Source: JAKAKT01 sp041305385 (lineage in GTDB: Archaea; Micrarchaeota; Micrarchaeia; Burarchaeales; JAKAKT01). Taken from it: a DNA stretch of 37,882 nt. A model generated the notes under the pieces. That model had not been told where the DNA came from. It was given only the letters and a program-made list of their open reading frames with translations, and did not search any database. The stretch lies in contig JBFYLO010000070.1 in NCBI GenBank assembly GCA_041305385.1, forward strand, positions 1 to 37,882. The letters are read 5' to 3'. Below are positions 8,078 through 16,016 of the stretch, one piece after another (position 1 is the stretch's first letter; every line of letters begins with the position of its first letter). The position numbers were made by a program, and so were the translations under genes.

Positions 8078-9889
8078 TTACACCTCCTTGAAATACTTAT
8101 AACCTTTCGAGAACGGCTGGAACACAAACCCGCCGCCTGAATAGAAACGGTTGAAGAACTCCACGTACTGGAGCCTTGAGGAATGAATGTATGCGGAGAG
8201 AGTGCTCAGGAAAAGGTTGAACACGTGGCCGCATATCAGTATCACTGGAGCGAGCAAAATGCCGATTATCGGGATTCCCAGCGAAAGCACTGCGAGAAGA
8301 TTGATGGATGTCGCTATGAGCCCTGAGGTCAGCCCGAGGGCAAGGAGCCTAGAGAATGAAAGGATGTCGCCCATGTAGGCGACCAGGTCATAGGGCGAGA
8401 AGACTCCTGCTGAAATCTTGCCAAGAAGCGACTTCTCGTTCCTGCCCCTTGTGATGATGACCAGCAGCACGCATCCACCGGCTATGTAGAGGCCGTACTT
8501 GAAGCTGATTGCCCCGGCCATGTCGAGGGCTATAGAACACACTGCCAAAAGGAAAACGACCCATGGGAGATGGTCCAGAAGCGCTGAAACGATGTTCCCT
8601 GCCCTGAGTTTCTCCCTTGCTGCAATGAGCTGCGAGAACGTTATCTGTATTATGCCTATTGAGAGCGAGAGCACGAGGAAATCTGCCGGGGTTATCCCCT
8701 TCGGGTAGAGGATGGGCTTGAACAGGGGCACGTATTCCCCGAGATTCCCCCACCATCCGCCAATCAGGGCCCCGACCACTATCGCGAGGAGCCCTGCGTA
8801 TAAGAGAAGCATCCCGAACCTCAGGCCGTATTTCAAGTAGAGCACTGAAGCAATAATCGCGAGCATGAGCCCGTAGCCAGCATCAGTCAAGCATAGTGCC
8901 ATTGAGATTGCAAAGAAGCCTGCAAGATACGGGGTCGGGTCGACTTCGGTGTATCTCGGGACTCCAAAGACTTTTGTGACTGTCTCGAAGGGCTGGAGGA
9001 ACGCCGGGTTTGCGAAAGCAGTGGGCGCATTGTCGCCCTGCGGGTCGCGGGACTCGAACTCGCAATCCTCGAGGGAAGAGAGCTTTTTTTCATCGACTGC
9101 CTTCACCCACCCGTGAAGCACAACTGTGTTTGCAGTTGAAGCGGAGTTCCTCATCGCCTCGCTTTTCGCCTTTTTAGAACATAGGGAGTCGTAGGCAGCC
9201 TTGAAAGGCTTAAGAAGCACCTGGTGCGTCCTGGCTTGCCGGATTAGAGCAAGCCTTTCTTTCTCGAGCGCCTTTGCCTGAGCGAGAGCTTTTGCGGTTA
9301 TCTCTTTTGGGGTTCCCTCAAGCCCCAGGAGGTTTAGATGGAGGTGGTTTGGGGGGAGCGGCTGTCCCTTGAGGACAGTGCATAGGTATAGCTCTCTCCC
9401 AACTTGCTCGCACTCCGTGTGCTCTGGGGGTTTTTTCGACAAGAACAGTCTGGCACTCCTAGTCTCCCCGAGCTTGTGAAGCGGAACCTCGCTTGTGAAC
9501 CCCAGATACCGTATCTCCTGGGCGAGGGACAGATGGGATTGCATCCTCTTTTCAGCATCGCCTATCTTCGCCTCGAGCTCCTTCAGCTCGCCATAAACTC
9601 CGATGCTTGCAATGCCCTGCTTTGCTAGCTCCTCGAAATCAACTGGCTCCAGTTTCCGCGAAAGAGAGGCGAAATTCTCCACGATGTCCTTCTTCTCTTT
9701 TTCGAAATATGGGAACTTGAGTATGTAGTCGAGCTTCTCGAGTTCCTCGAACCTCTCAGCGGGCGGGATGCTCTCGATTGGAGCCCGGGACAGGTGCATT
9801 AGGCCGAGTGATTGGAGGTTCTCGATGCTCGAGTCCGCCCTAGTCCTGTGGACGGCGACCCAGACTTCCCTCATCCTCGCATTCATCAT
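8078..9889 (-). CDS. atpI: A-type ATP synthase subunit I (a-subunit)
   Basis: 603 aa, close to the family's 620-680. A large N-terminal cytoplasmic domain (residues 1 to ~300) contains coiled-coil segments (LEAKIGDAEKRMQSHLSLAQ; ITAKALAQAKALEKERLAL). About seven to eight membrane helices follow (PYLAGFFAISMALCLTDAGY, LLYAGLLAIVVGALIGGWWG, FLLAVCSIALDMAGA and others). The loop MGDILSFSRLLALGLTSGLI holds the essential arginine that faces the ring glutamate. It makes the ion half-channels and anchors the peripheral stalks. ATGA overlap with atpH and a 3-nt gap to atpK show tight coupling. Confidence 0.96.
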   Translation of the reverse strand: MMNARMREVWVAVHRTRADSSIENLQSLGLMHLSRAPIESIPPAERFEELEKLDYILKFPYFEKEKKDIVENFASLSRKLEPVDFEELAKQGIASIGVYGELKELEAKIGDAEKRMQSHLSLAQEIRYLGFTSEVPLHKLGETRSARLFLSKKPPEHTECEQVGRELYLCTVLKGQPLPPNHLHLNLLGLEGTPKEITAKALAQAKALEKERLALIRQARTHQVLLKPFKAAYDSLCSKKAKSEAMRNSASTANTVVLHGWVKAVDEKKLSSLEDCEFESRDPQGDNAPTAFANPAFLQPFETVTKVFGVPRYTEVDPTPYLAGFFAISMALCLTDAGYGLMLAIIASVLYLKYGLRFGMLLLYAGLLAIVVGALIGGWWGNLGEYVPLFKPILYPKGITPADFLVLSLSIGIIQITFSQLIAAREKLRAGNIVSALLDHLPWVVFLLAVCSIALDMAGAISFKYGLYIAGGCVLLVIITRGRNEKSLLGKISAGVFSPYDLVAYMGDILSFSRLLALGLTSGLIATSINLLAVLSLGIPIIGILLAPVILICGHVFNLFLSTLSAYIHSSRLQYVEFFNRFYSGGGFVFQPFSKGYKYFKEV

Positions 9890-10188
9890 AACACGCCATT
9901 AGTCGACGCTGTTTTTAGAACCCTGGAAACAATGTCCCCTGAGAGCTTCTTTCTTGCATCCGCAGCAAGCGAAAATTTGGGCTTTGTGGAGAGTATTCTC
10001 TGCGCCTCCGCCTTTGCCTCGGCCTCTGCTTTTTTTTGCATCTCCAGGGCCTGCGCTCTTGCGCCCTCCTCGAGCCCAGAAAAAGTGCTCACCTTGGCGC
10101 TGGCTATTCTGGCGGACGCCTTCTCTCTCGCCTTAAGGAGCATTTCCTCTGCTTCTTTCTCCGCTTCCTCTATCTCGTTTATGAGCAT
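9886..10188 (-). CDS. atpH: A-type ATP synthase subunit H (AhaH-like peripheral stalk)
   Basis: 100 aa from the ATG at 10188. An upstream ATG at 10230 would add 14 residues of poor fit, overlapping the TATA box; GTGAG precedes the ATG at 10188. The protein is nearly all charged coiled coil: LINEIEEAEKEAEEMLLKAR, then EEGARAQALEMQKKAEAEAK. This fits AhaH/subunit H, which pairs with E in the stator. Its 3' end overlaps atpI by ATGA. It is the first gene of the operon. Confidence 0.88.
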   Translation of the reverse strand: MLINEIEEAEKEAEEMLLKAREKASARIASAKVSTFSGLEEGARAQALEMQKKAEAEAKAEAQRILSTKPKFSLAADARKKLSGDIVSRVLKTASTNGVL

Positions 10189-10227
10189 AAACTCACTTCG
10201 ATGCCCAGGGGGATTTATGGAACAATA

Positions 10228-10238
10228 CATATAATGGT
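10228..10238 (-). promoter_or_regulatory. TATA-like promoter of the ATP synthase operon
   Basis: On the minus strand, ACCATTATATGTA lies about 40 nt upstream of the atpH ATG. Transcription would start about 25 nt downstream, near 10206, leaving a leader of about 18 nt containing GTGAG. A divergent TATA (TTTTTATACT, 10297-10306) serves the next gene on the plus strand. Confidence 0.55.
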
Positions 10239-10335
10239 TTTGGCGATTGGGAGCGAGGCCATTTACAGACCTTAGTCCCTATATTTCTTCCCCTTGGTTT
10301 TTATACTTCCTCTGCCAGAATATAGGCGTGAGAGA

Positions 10336-11292
10336 ATGACTGAAAAAAACGACTTCTACTCCGAATCCGCCAAGGCGGACAATCTGTTCGTCTATGTCCC
10401 GAGAAAGAATGTCGGCCTAGGCAGCACTCCCTGGGACTCCATCGACGAAGCTGGAAGAAAACTGAAGGAAGGAACAAGGGAGGAAAAACAGGAAGCTTTG
10501 CGGTTGCTGGGCGCGATTTCCTTTGTCCTCGAATCAATAAGGGGGCTTTCAGTTGTGGCAAAGAGAAGCGGAACGAGCGAGCAGGAGATAAACGAAATGC
10601 TAAAGAAAATTGCCTCAGTTGGTGAAAAAGCCGGGGTTGGGTGGGGCCTTGAGTCTGGCCAGGTATTGATGTCCGAGGAACTCCATAAAGTGCTGGCAGA
10701 GCTTGGGGCGAAGCGGGAATCTGTTTCGCTCGAATGGATAAGCAAAACGCTCGAAAGAGTGAAGGGGATAATTCCGGCAGATGCGCTTACTGCCCACGAA
10801 CTTGCCAGTTGGCTACCACTTCCAGAAAAGACAGCTTATGTTGCATTGCTATCCGTGGTCTTCCAGGAACACGGGATTGATATCCCGGGGAAATACGAGT
10901 TAAACAAAAATGACTGCTTCGATTACTGCATGCTCATGGCGGCAGTTGCCAAGGGCCTCCCGTATTTGGAAGAATACCTTGAGAGAGATAACTCGCTAAT
11001 TGCCATAGAAAACGAGCGGAGGCGAGGGACAGCAGAATATTTTTGGAAAGGGCAGACCTTTAACGGGAGCTTTGTGAGGGGGGGTTCTTGGTTTGGTCCT
11101 GGACCTGGACCTGACGATCACTGGGGCATCGAGGCGATACAAAATGGCAAACCCGTTGTCATACACTGGTATGGAGAAGCGATAACAGTAACTGAACACG
11201 AGAAGTACGCGAAGAGAGTCGGGGGGATAAACTGCACCATTCTCCTGGCGGATAAGCCCTCTGAGAAAAAGCCTGAGAAACTATCAGTCTAG
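10336..11292 (+). CDS. Protein of unknown function with a possible Cys/His active-site pattern
   Basis: 318 aa from ATG 10336 (GTGAGAGA just upstream). A frame extension to 10294 would overlap the TATA box at 10297-10306 and is unlikely. No signal peptide or membrane helix, so probably cytosolic. The first half is helical and charged (about residues 30-190). The second half has NDCFDYCMLMAAVAKGLP (around residue 195-212) and later DDHWGIEAI, then NGKPVVIHWYG. A Cys at a helix start followed by His and polar residues in beta strands recalls papain-like or transglutaminase-like folds, but I do not recognise a family and claim no activity. A glycine/proline-rich loop (GPGPGP) comes just before the His. 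It is monocistronic and convergent with the lipoprotein gene. Confidence 0.8.
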   Translation: MTEKNDFYSESAKADNLFVYVPRKNVGLGSTPWDSIDEAGRKLKEGTREEKQEALRLLGAISFVLESIRGLSVVAKRSGTSEQEINEMLKKIASVGEKAGVGWGLESGQVLMSEELHKVLAELGAKRESVSLEWISKTLERVKGIIPADALTAHELASWLPLPEKTAYVALLSVVFQEHGIDIPGKYELNKNDCFDYCMLMAAVAKGLPYLEEYLERDNSLIAIENERRRGTAEYFWKGQTFNGSFVRGGSWFGPGPGPDDHWGIEAIQNGKPVVIHWYGEAITVTEHEKYAKRVGGINCTILLADKPSEKKPEKLSV

Positions 11293-11313
11293 GTTTGGGA
11301 TTTGGATTCGCCC

Positions 11314-11826
11314 CTAGCCTGCTGAGAAATTGAAGGAGCAGTTTGATTCGGAAAGAGTCTCGTTGTTGTTAACTGCTTTCGCAAATACCCAGTAGGTTCC
11401 CCCCGGCATGCCCGAGCAGGAGGAGCAGTAGGGAAGGTCAAAGGTGAAGTTGGCTTCGTTCGTCCCATTCTTCAGATAAAGTAGCTTGTTCTGGGAGAGT
11501 AGCTGCCGCCTCATGGAATTGACGATCCCGTAGACCTCGATTGTGGTCCCTTGGATTTCGCCATGCACCTCGAGCTCCGCGGTTATTTTTATTTTTTCCC
11601 GTGAGACATAGGCCGGCTTGTCGGTGGAGATTGTAAACGCCTTTATTGCCGGTTCAGGCTCGGGCCGGGGGGCGGCTGTTTGGTTTTCCCAGGTAATGTT
11701 TCCATTGGTTTCAACTGCCTCAACCAGGTCCTTCCCGAGCACGAGGGCCCCGGGCTCGCCATTTTCCTTTGAAGCGCAGCCGAAAACCAATGCGAGCACA
11801 ATTAGAAGTGCGATTGTTTTGTTCAT
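11314..11826 (-). CDS. Predicted lipoprotein with an Ig-like/bulky-surface domain
   Basis: 170 aa. The N-terminus MNKTIALLIVLALVFGC is a lipoprotein signal peptide with lipobox LVFGC (Cys17 lipidated), followed by a flexible Pro/Glu-rich linker (to ~residue 60). A single beta-sandwich-like domain follows, with STDKPAYVSREKIKITAELE at its start, a pattern common in macroglobulin/CARDB-type extracellular domains, and FNFS at its C-terminus. Several N-x-T/S sequons (for example NGT, NFT, NET, NCS) could be AglB targets. Two cysteines in YCSSCSG may form a disulfide or bind metal. A probably leaderless start lies about 28 nt from a bidirectional TATA at 11849-11858. Role unknown. Confidence 0.85.
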   Translation of the reverse strand: MNKTIALLIVLALVFGCASKENGEPGALVLGKDLVEAVETNGNITWENQTAAPRPEPEPAIKAFTISTDKPAYVSREKIKITAELEVHGEIQGTTIEVYGIVNSMRRQLLSQNKLLYLKNGTNEANFTFDLPYCSSCSGMPGGTYWVFAKAVNNNETLSESNCSFNFSAG

Positions 11827-11848
11827 CGCTTGAATTTACCCGCAAAGC

Positions 11849-11858
11849 TTTTTATAGG
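11849..11858. promoter_or_regulatory. Shared TATA box between divergent lipoprotein and small membrane protein genes
   Basis: TTTTTATAGG reads as a TATA box on both strands (CCTATAAAAA on minus). It lies about 27 nt from the lipoprotein start at 11826 and about 32 nt from the plus-strand ATG at 11888, as expected for archaeal promoters with very short leaders. Confidence 0.5.
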
Positions 11859-11887
11859 CAAACCAAACAATTCATTCGGCGACTGAA

Positions 11888-12145
11888 ATGCACATTGTTA
11901 CGCTCTTTGCGGGAGTGCTCTCCATAGGGATTGCGATTTACCTTTTCCTCAGCGTGGCATACCCGTTTATAGCCCCCTACGCGGACCAAACTTTCGGGGC
12001 CCCCGTTCTCTTTCTTGGTGGACTCCTCTTCGGCGGGTTCGGCTCATACATCTGCTGGAACTCCATAGCGGAGATGGAGGACAATAAAGTCGCGAGAAAA
12101 ATAAACGGAAAAAGGAAAAGGAAACTGGTCGCCTTGGAATTCTGA
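11888..12145 (+). CDS. Small membrane protein with two transmembrane helices
   Basis: 85 aa. Two hydrophobic segments are visible: residues ~3-30 (TLFAGVLSIGIAIYLFLSVA) and ~41-62 (APVLFLGGLLFGGFGSYICW). The C-terminal tail is strongly basic (KVARKINGKRKRKLV), suggesting a cytoplasmic tail. I do not recognise a family. It is divergent from the lipoprotein gene with a shared TATA and ends in a convergent region that holds a 9-bp inverted repeat. Confidence 0.75.
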   Translation: MHIVTLFAGVLSIGIAIYLFLSVAYPFIAPYADQTFGAPVLFLGGLLFGGFGSYICWNSIAEMEDNKVARKINGKRKRKLVALEF

Positions 12146-12167
12146 GCATGCTCAAAGAAAATAATAA

Positions 12168-12230
12168 ACTCGCCCGAAGCCGCTCGAGAGCCCGAGGCAT
12201 TAGAAACACCTTTTCCCAAGCCGGGCGAGT
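12168..12230. terminator. Long hairpin between convergent genes, probable bidirectional terminator
   Basis: ACTCGCCCG (12168-12176) and CGGGCGAGT (12222-12230) are perfect 9-bp complements enclosing 45 nt that can fold further (CTCG/CGAG inner pairing). On the plus strand GTATTTTTTG follows; on the minus strand TTATTATTTTC follows. The position between two converging genes and T-rich runs on both sides fit a two-way terminator. It could also be a small structured RNA. No T-loop or anticodon arm is present, so it is not a tRNA. Confidence 0.5.
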
Positions 12231-12244
12231 CGTGTATTTTTTGT

Positions 12245-13987
12245 TCAGTCGTTCTCCAGCGTTGACGTGTCCCCCACGTCCTGCCCGAGCTCCTTGGCTT
12301 TCAGCACCCTCCGCATTATCTTGCCGCTCCTTGTCTTCGGCAGGCTGTCCACAAAGTCGATTTCCCTCGGGAATGCGTGGGCAGCCATCCTCTTCTTCAC
12401 GAATTGCTGAATTTCTTCCTTGAGCTTGTCGCTCGGCTGATAGCCCTTCTTAAGCGTGATGAAGGCTTTGATTAGCTCTCCTCTTACCGGGTCCGGCTTG
12501 CCGATGACTCCTGCCTCGGCCACTGCCGGGTGGTCGATGAGCGCGCTCTCAACCTCGAATGGACCGACCCGTTCTCCAGAAGTCTTGATAACATCATCGG
12601 CCCTTCCCATAAACCAGAAGTAGCCGTCCCTGTCCTTCCACGCCTTGTCCCCTGCGGTGTACCAGCCGTTCTTGAAGTAGCTGTCGTATTTCGCCTGGTT
12701 CTTCCAGATGGTCCTCATCATCGCCGGCCAGCCTGGCCTGAGGGCGAGGTTTCCCTCCTCGTATGGTCCGAGCTCCTTCCCGTTGTCGTCGATGATTCCC
12801 GCAGCAAGTCCGGGGAACGGCTTTCCCATGGAACCGTACCGTATGTCCATGGCGGGGTAGTTCGTTATCATCATCGCGCCGGTCTCGGTCTGCCACCAGG
12901 TGTCATGGAAAGGCAGGCCGAACATGTCAAGACCTTCCCTGATGGGCTCGGGGTTCAGCGGTTCGCCAACGGAATAGATTGAGCGCAGCGAGCTGAAGTC
13001 GTATTTCTTGGCGACCTCCTTCCCCTCTTTCATGAGCATCCTTATGGCAGTCGGGGCAGTGTACCAGATGGTCACCTTGTATTTCTGGAGCGCCGCATAC
13101 CATGCATCCGCGGAAAACCTGCCCTCGTAAAGGATTATGGTGGTGCCGATTGAGAGCGGGCCCAGAATCCCATAGGAAATTCCGGTGACCCATCCGTGGT
13201 CAGCTGTGCACCAGTAAACGTCCTCCGGCTTCAGGTCGAGCACCCATTTCGATGTCATGTATTGCTGGATTATCGCCATGTGGGCGTGAATCACTCCCTT
13301 TGGCTTGCCCGTAGTCCCCGAGGTATACAGCATGAAGCATGGGTCCTCCGGATGCATCTGCTCCATGGTGAACTTGTCGGAAGCCGCGTCCATCTCCTTC
13401 TCGTAGGAAATTGTACCAGGCATCGGCTCTTTCGCACCAACAACAACGATGTGCTTGAGAGCCGGCATCTCCGCTTTTACGGCGTCAACACGGTCCTTCA
13501 ATGTTGCGTTTGTTATGACCATCACTCCCTCAGCGTCCCCGACCCGGTCTTTCACTGCCTGCGGGCCGAATGCTCCGAAGAGCGTGCTCGCAATTGCACC
13601 CACTTTCAGTATTCCCAAGAACGCGACATAGACTGCAGGAACCCTGGAAATGAACAAAAATACCCTGTCGCCCTTCTTTATGCCCTGTTTCTTCAGGATA
13701 TTTGCGAACTTGTTGGAGAGGAGATGAAGCTGCTTGTAGGTATAGCGTTCCTCGACTCCGTCCCCAATGTAAATGAGCGCGGTTTTGTCCGCATTCTTCC
13801 CGAGCGCGTGCCGCTCAACAGCGATGTGGGCGACGTTCATCGTCTTGCCAGGGGCCCAGTCTATCTCCTCGTAGTGGTCCTCCCACTTGAATCCATTGTA
13901 CGCCTTATCGTAGTCGGGCATGTTCGGCGTGAACTTGAGTTTGCCATTCTTCGCATATGTCTCATATTTGTGGTTTGGATCGGCCAT
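12245..13987 (-). CDS. acsA: Acetyl-CoA synthetase (AMP-forming)
   Basis: 580 aa, a short form (bacterial Acs is about 650). It makes acetyl-CoA from acetate, ATP and CoA via acetyl-AMP. Motifs in order: YTSGTTGKPKG phosphate loop (about 221-231), DTWWQTETG (about 361-369; the tryptophan that limits the acyl pocket to acetate in Acs is present), YTAGDKAW, MGRADDVIKTSGERVGPFEVE hinge region, and PKTRSGKIMRR (about 550-560) with the catalytic lysine that is the known acetylation site. The ATG is preceded by AAAGGTGAGAAC. A TATA box at 14083-14095 gives a leader of about 70 nt. Monocistronic. DPANN-type archaea often use ADP-forming enzymes instead, so the AMP-forming type is worth noting. Confidence 0.95.
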   Translation of the reverse strand: MADPNHKYETYAKNGKLKFTPNMPDYDKAYNGFKWEDHYEEIDWAPGKTMNVAHIAVERHALGKNADKTALIYIGDGVEERYTYKQLHLLSNKFANILKKQGIKKGDRVFLFISRVPAVYVAFLGILKVGAIASTLFGAFGPQAVKDRVGDAEGVMVITNATLKDRVDAVKAEMPALKHIVVVGAKEPMPGTISYEKEMDAASDKFTMEQMHPEDPCFMLYTSGTTGKPKGVIHAHMAIIQQYMTSKWVLDLKPEDVYWCTADHGWVTGISYGILGPLSIGTTIILYEGRFSADAWYAALQKYKVTIWYTAPTAIRMLMKEGKEVAKKYDFSSLRSIYSVGEPLNPEPIREGLDMFGLPFHDTWWQTETGAMMITNYPAMDIRYGSMGKPFPGLAAGIIDDNGKELGPYEEGNLALRPGWPAMMRTIWKNQAKYDSYFKNGWYTAGDKAWKDRDGYFWFMGRADDVIKTSGERVGPFEVESALIDHPAVAEAGVIGKPDPVRGELIKAFITLKKGYQPSDKLKEEIQQFVKKRMAAHAFPREIDFVDSLPKTRSGKIMRRVLKAKELGQDVGDTSTLEND

Positions 13988-14082
13988 ATGTTCTCACCTT
14001 TTTGATTGAACTGGAACGTTGACACTCCAATGCGGCCAAATTTTTCGAAAATTTGCCTTATCCTCAATAAACGGCGACTATT

Positions 14083-14095
14083 CTTTTATATTTAT
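14083..14095. promoter_or_regulatory. Bidirectional TATA box between acsA and the DUF2797-like gene
   Basis: CTTTTATATTTAT reads as a TATA box toward the plus strand (start near 14115, ATG at 14160) and, as ATAAATATAAAAG, toward acsA on the minus strand (start near 14060, ATG at 13987). No other good TATA lies in this 170-nt gap. Confidence 0.45.
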
Positions 14096-14159
14096 TCCTT
14101 GGCAATGGAATCTCGCCCCCTCTGCCAATATTTATTCTTTTTCGCGCAAAAGCGACTCA

Positions 14160-14918
14160 ATGAAACACATAATCAGTTTTTACTCTCATAGAATTCCAAA
14201 AATGGTGATACGAGAAAATAACGATACGAGCGAGCTCGAGCTCGCTAGCCATGTTTCATTTGAGCTTTCGTTCAACCGCTATTGCACCGGTTATACCCGC
14301 TTCGACAAGAGCTATCCCTGCCCGGACGAAGCGCTTTCCGACTCTGGCAAGTGCCCCCACTGCAGGAAGCTCGAGTTGTCCTGCGCAGCCTGCCGGGGCG
14401 ACGAGTGCCTGTTCGGGCATTCGGAATGCCTGCTCGGGGAGCACCTCATCTATTTGGCGAGCTTTGGGGAGCTGGTGAAAGCTGGAGTGACCAAGAAGGA
14501 AAGGATAAATGAAAGGTTGGTCGAACAGGGGGCTGATTTCGGGGTTGTGGTCGCGAAGGCGAGGGACGGGTTCGAGGCGAGGGCTGTTGAGGCGCTGGTT
14601 CAGCACGTGTTCGGATTCCGGAATGCCGTGAGAACAAGTGAAAAATTCAAGCTTCTCGGAATCGAACGGGAAGTCTCAAAAAAATCCCTGGAACTCGCAA
14701 TCGAGAAAATAACCGCGACGAAATTCCCTGGAATCGGGGTTGAGGAGATTCGGGACCTCTCTTCCTTTTACCCGAAGCTTGAGCAAAAGCCGGCGCTCGA
14801 CAATCTGCTCGAGGGAGAGGTTCTCGGGGCCAAGGGGAATTTACTCTTCTTGGAGAGGGACGGACCGAAAGTCATCGACATGAAGAAGAACGTCGGAAGG
14901 TATATAACGAAGAACTAG
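14160..14918 (+). CDS. DUF2797-like protein: zinc-binding cysteines plus GIY-YIG-like domain
   Basis: 252 aa from ATG 14160. The open frame continues upstream to 14019, but that part crosses the TATA box; ATG 14202 is another option. An N-terminal beta domain is followed by CPHC (about 63-66) and CAAC...C...HSEC, which can hold zinc. A segment with the pattern of GIY-YIG nucleases follows: HLIYLASFGELVKAGVT, then an Arg (KKERINERL) and EQGADFGVVV. DUF2797 proteins are known only from genomics; the GIY-YIG resemblance suggests nucleic-acid binding or cutting, but this is inference. It is convergent with the M20 peptidase gene, overlapping it by 4 nt at the stops. Confidence 0.82.
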   Translation: MKHIISFYSHRIPKMVIRENNDTSELELASHVSFELSFNRYCTGYTRFDKSYPCPDEALSDSGKCPHCRKLELSCAACRGDECLFGHSECLLGEHLIYLASFGELVKAGVTKKERINERLVEQGADFGVVVAKARDGFEARAVEALVQHVFGFRNAVRTSEKFKLLGIEREVSKKSLELAIEKITATKFPGIGVEEIRDLSSFYPKLEQKPALDNLLEGEVLGAKGNLLFLERDGPKVIDMKKNVGRYITKN

Positions 14919-16000
14919 AAGCTGGCCCCGAATTCCCTCAGGATTCTCTCGTAAATTCCGCTGGTCTTGAGCAGGCTTTTTTTCGAGACCCATTCGCCTG
15001 CTGCGTGGGCGTTCCCTCCCTCAGGACCAAATGTGATTGGCTGAACTCCATGCATCGCCAGCACGTTCTCATCTGCAACTGAGAGACCGGAACTGAAAGG
15101 GAGCGGACCAGCAACCCTCCTCACAAAACTCACCCACTCACTTTTGCTGTCGACCACATATGGCATAAGATAGGGCGTTTCCCGCTTCACCAATTCCACT
15201 TCGGCTTTATTTTTGAATGTTTTCTTCAGTACGGAAAGGACGCTTTCCGGAGTCTCCGGTGGAACGATGTGCCTATCGATTTCGAACACCGCCTCTTCCG
15301 GGACTGAAAGCCCTTTCCCGCTTGCTGAGAAAGAGCGAACAAACTGGCTTCCATACCCGAGAAACGCGTGCTTTCGTGTCCTGAATCCGACTGGGAGCAG
15401 TTTCGCCGCCTTGTTTATTGCATTGACTCCTGTCCCCTTTGCACCGTGGGCGGACTCGCCCAGAACCCTCACCGCATAGACTGCCCTTCCCCTTCTCCCG
15501 ATGATTATCCGCTGTCCTGCTCCGCCACTGTCGCATATTTCAGGGACAACGGCACGTCTTACCCCCTGGAGGAATCCGCTCCTTGCCATCGACCAGGCTC
15601 CCTGGGAGATGTTTTCCTCATCCGAGCAGAGCGCAACGCGCAGCTCGTAGCCCTCCGGTTCAACTGCTCGGCATGCCTCGAGGATTATGGCGATTCCCGC
15701 TTTCATATCCCAGGAGCCAAGGCCCAGTAGCCTATCGCCTTTTTGAGTGAGCTTGAATGGATTCTTCCAGTCCGCGCAAGGCGGAACAGTGTCCAGGTGG
15801 GCATAGAAAAACAATGGCTCGCCCTTCCCCTTTCTCGCCAGCACGTTCACCCTGTTCCTGCCAAAGCTCTCGAGGCGGACTGAGAAACCGCTTTCCTTGA
15901 GTGAACGGCTGCAATGGCTCGCGAGCTCGCGCTCATCGGGGAAAACCGAACTAATCGAAATCAGTTCGCCCAGTTCAGCGACTATTTTTTCCATCACCAT
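14915..16000 (-). CDS. M20-family metallo-deacylase (ArgE/DapE-like)
   Basis: 361 aa. The di-zinc ligands of the M20 family are visible: FFYAHLDTVPP (His and catalytic Asp, ~70-80), GSWDMKAGIA (bridging Asp, ~97-106), CSDEENIS (catalytic and ligand Glu, ~125-131), PEICDSGGAG (Asp ligand) and GGNAHAAGEWV (C-terminal His). The dimerisation lid lies between about 168 and 280. Homologues remove N-acyl groups from ornithine, diaminopimelate, lysine or small peptides. It follows the AblB-like N-acetyltransferase by 16 nt on the same strand, suggesting that one enzyme adds and the other removes an acyl group, or that both act in one pathway. GAAAGG lies just upstream of ATG 16000; a second ATG at 15994 is possible. 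Confidence 0.88.
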   Translation of the reverse strand: MVMEKIVAELGELISISSVFPDERELASHCSRSLKESGFSVRLESFGRNRVNVLARKGKGEPLFFYAHLDTVPPCADWKNPFKLTQKGDRLLGLGSWDMKAGIAIILEACRAVEPEGYELRVALCSDEENISQGAWSMARSGFLQGVRRAVVPEICDSGGAGQRIIIGRRGRAVYAVRVLGESAHGAKGTGVNAINKAAKLLPVGFRTRKHAFLGYGSQFVRSFSASGKGLSVPEEAVFEIDRHIVPPETPESVLSVLKKTFKNKAEVELVKRETPYLMPYVVDSKSEWVSFVRRVAGPLPFSSGLSVADENVLAMHGVQPITFGPEGGNAHAAGEWVSKKSLLKTSGIYERILREFGASF

Positions 16001-16016
16001 TACCTTTCTAAAAAAA

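Noticed and set aside
9043..9065. T-loop-like string (GGGACTCGAACTCGCAATCC) suggesting a tRNA
   Set aside because: It lies inside the coding frame of ATP synthase subunit I, and no matching acceptor stem or anticodon arm is nearby.
12168..12230. Candidate tRNA because of a 9-bp acceptor-like stem
   Set aside because: No T-loop, no anticodon arm and a stem longer than 7 bp; better seen as a terminator or structured RNA.
13196..14005. Plus-strand open frame of 269 codons opposite acsA
   Set aside because: Antisense to a clear acetyl-CoA synthetase; a shadow caused by codon bias in the real gene.
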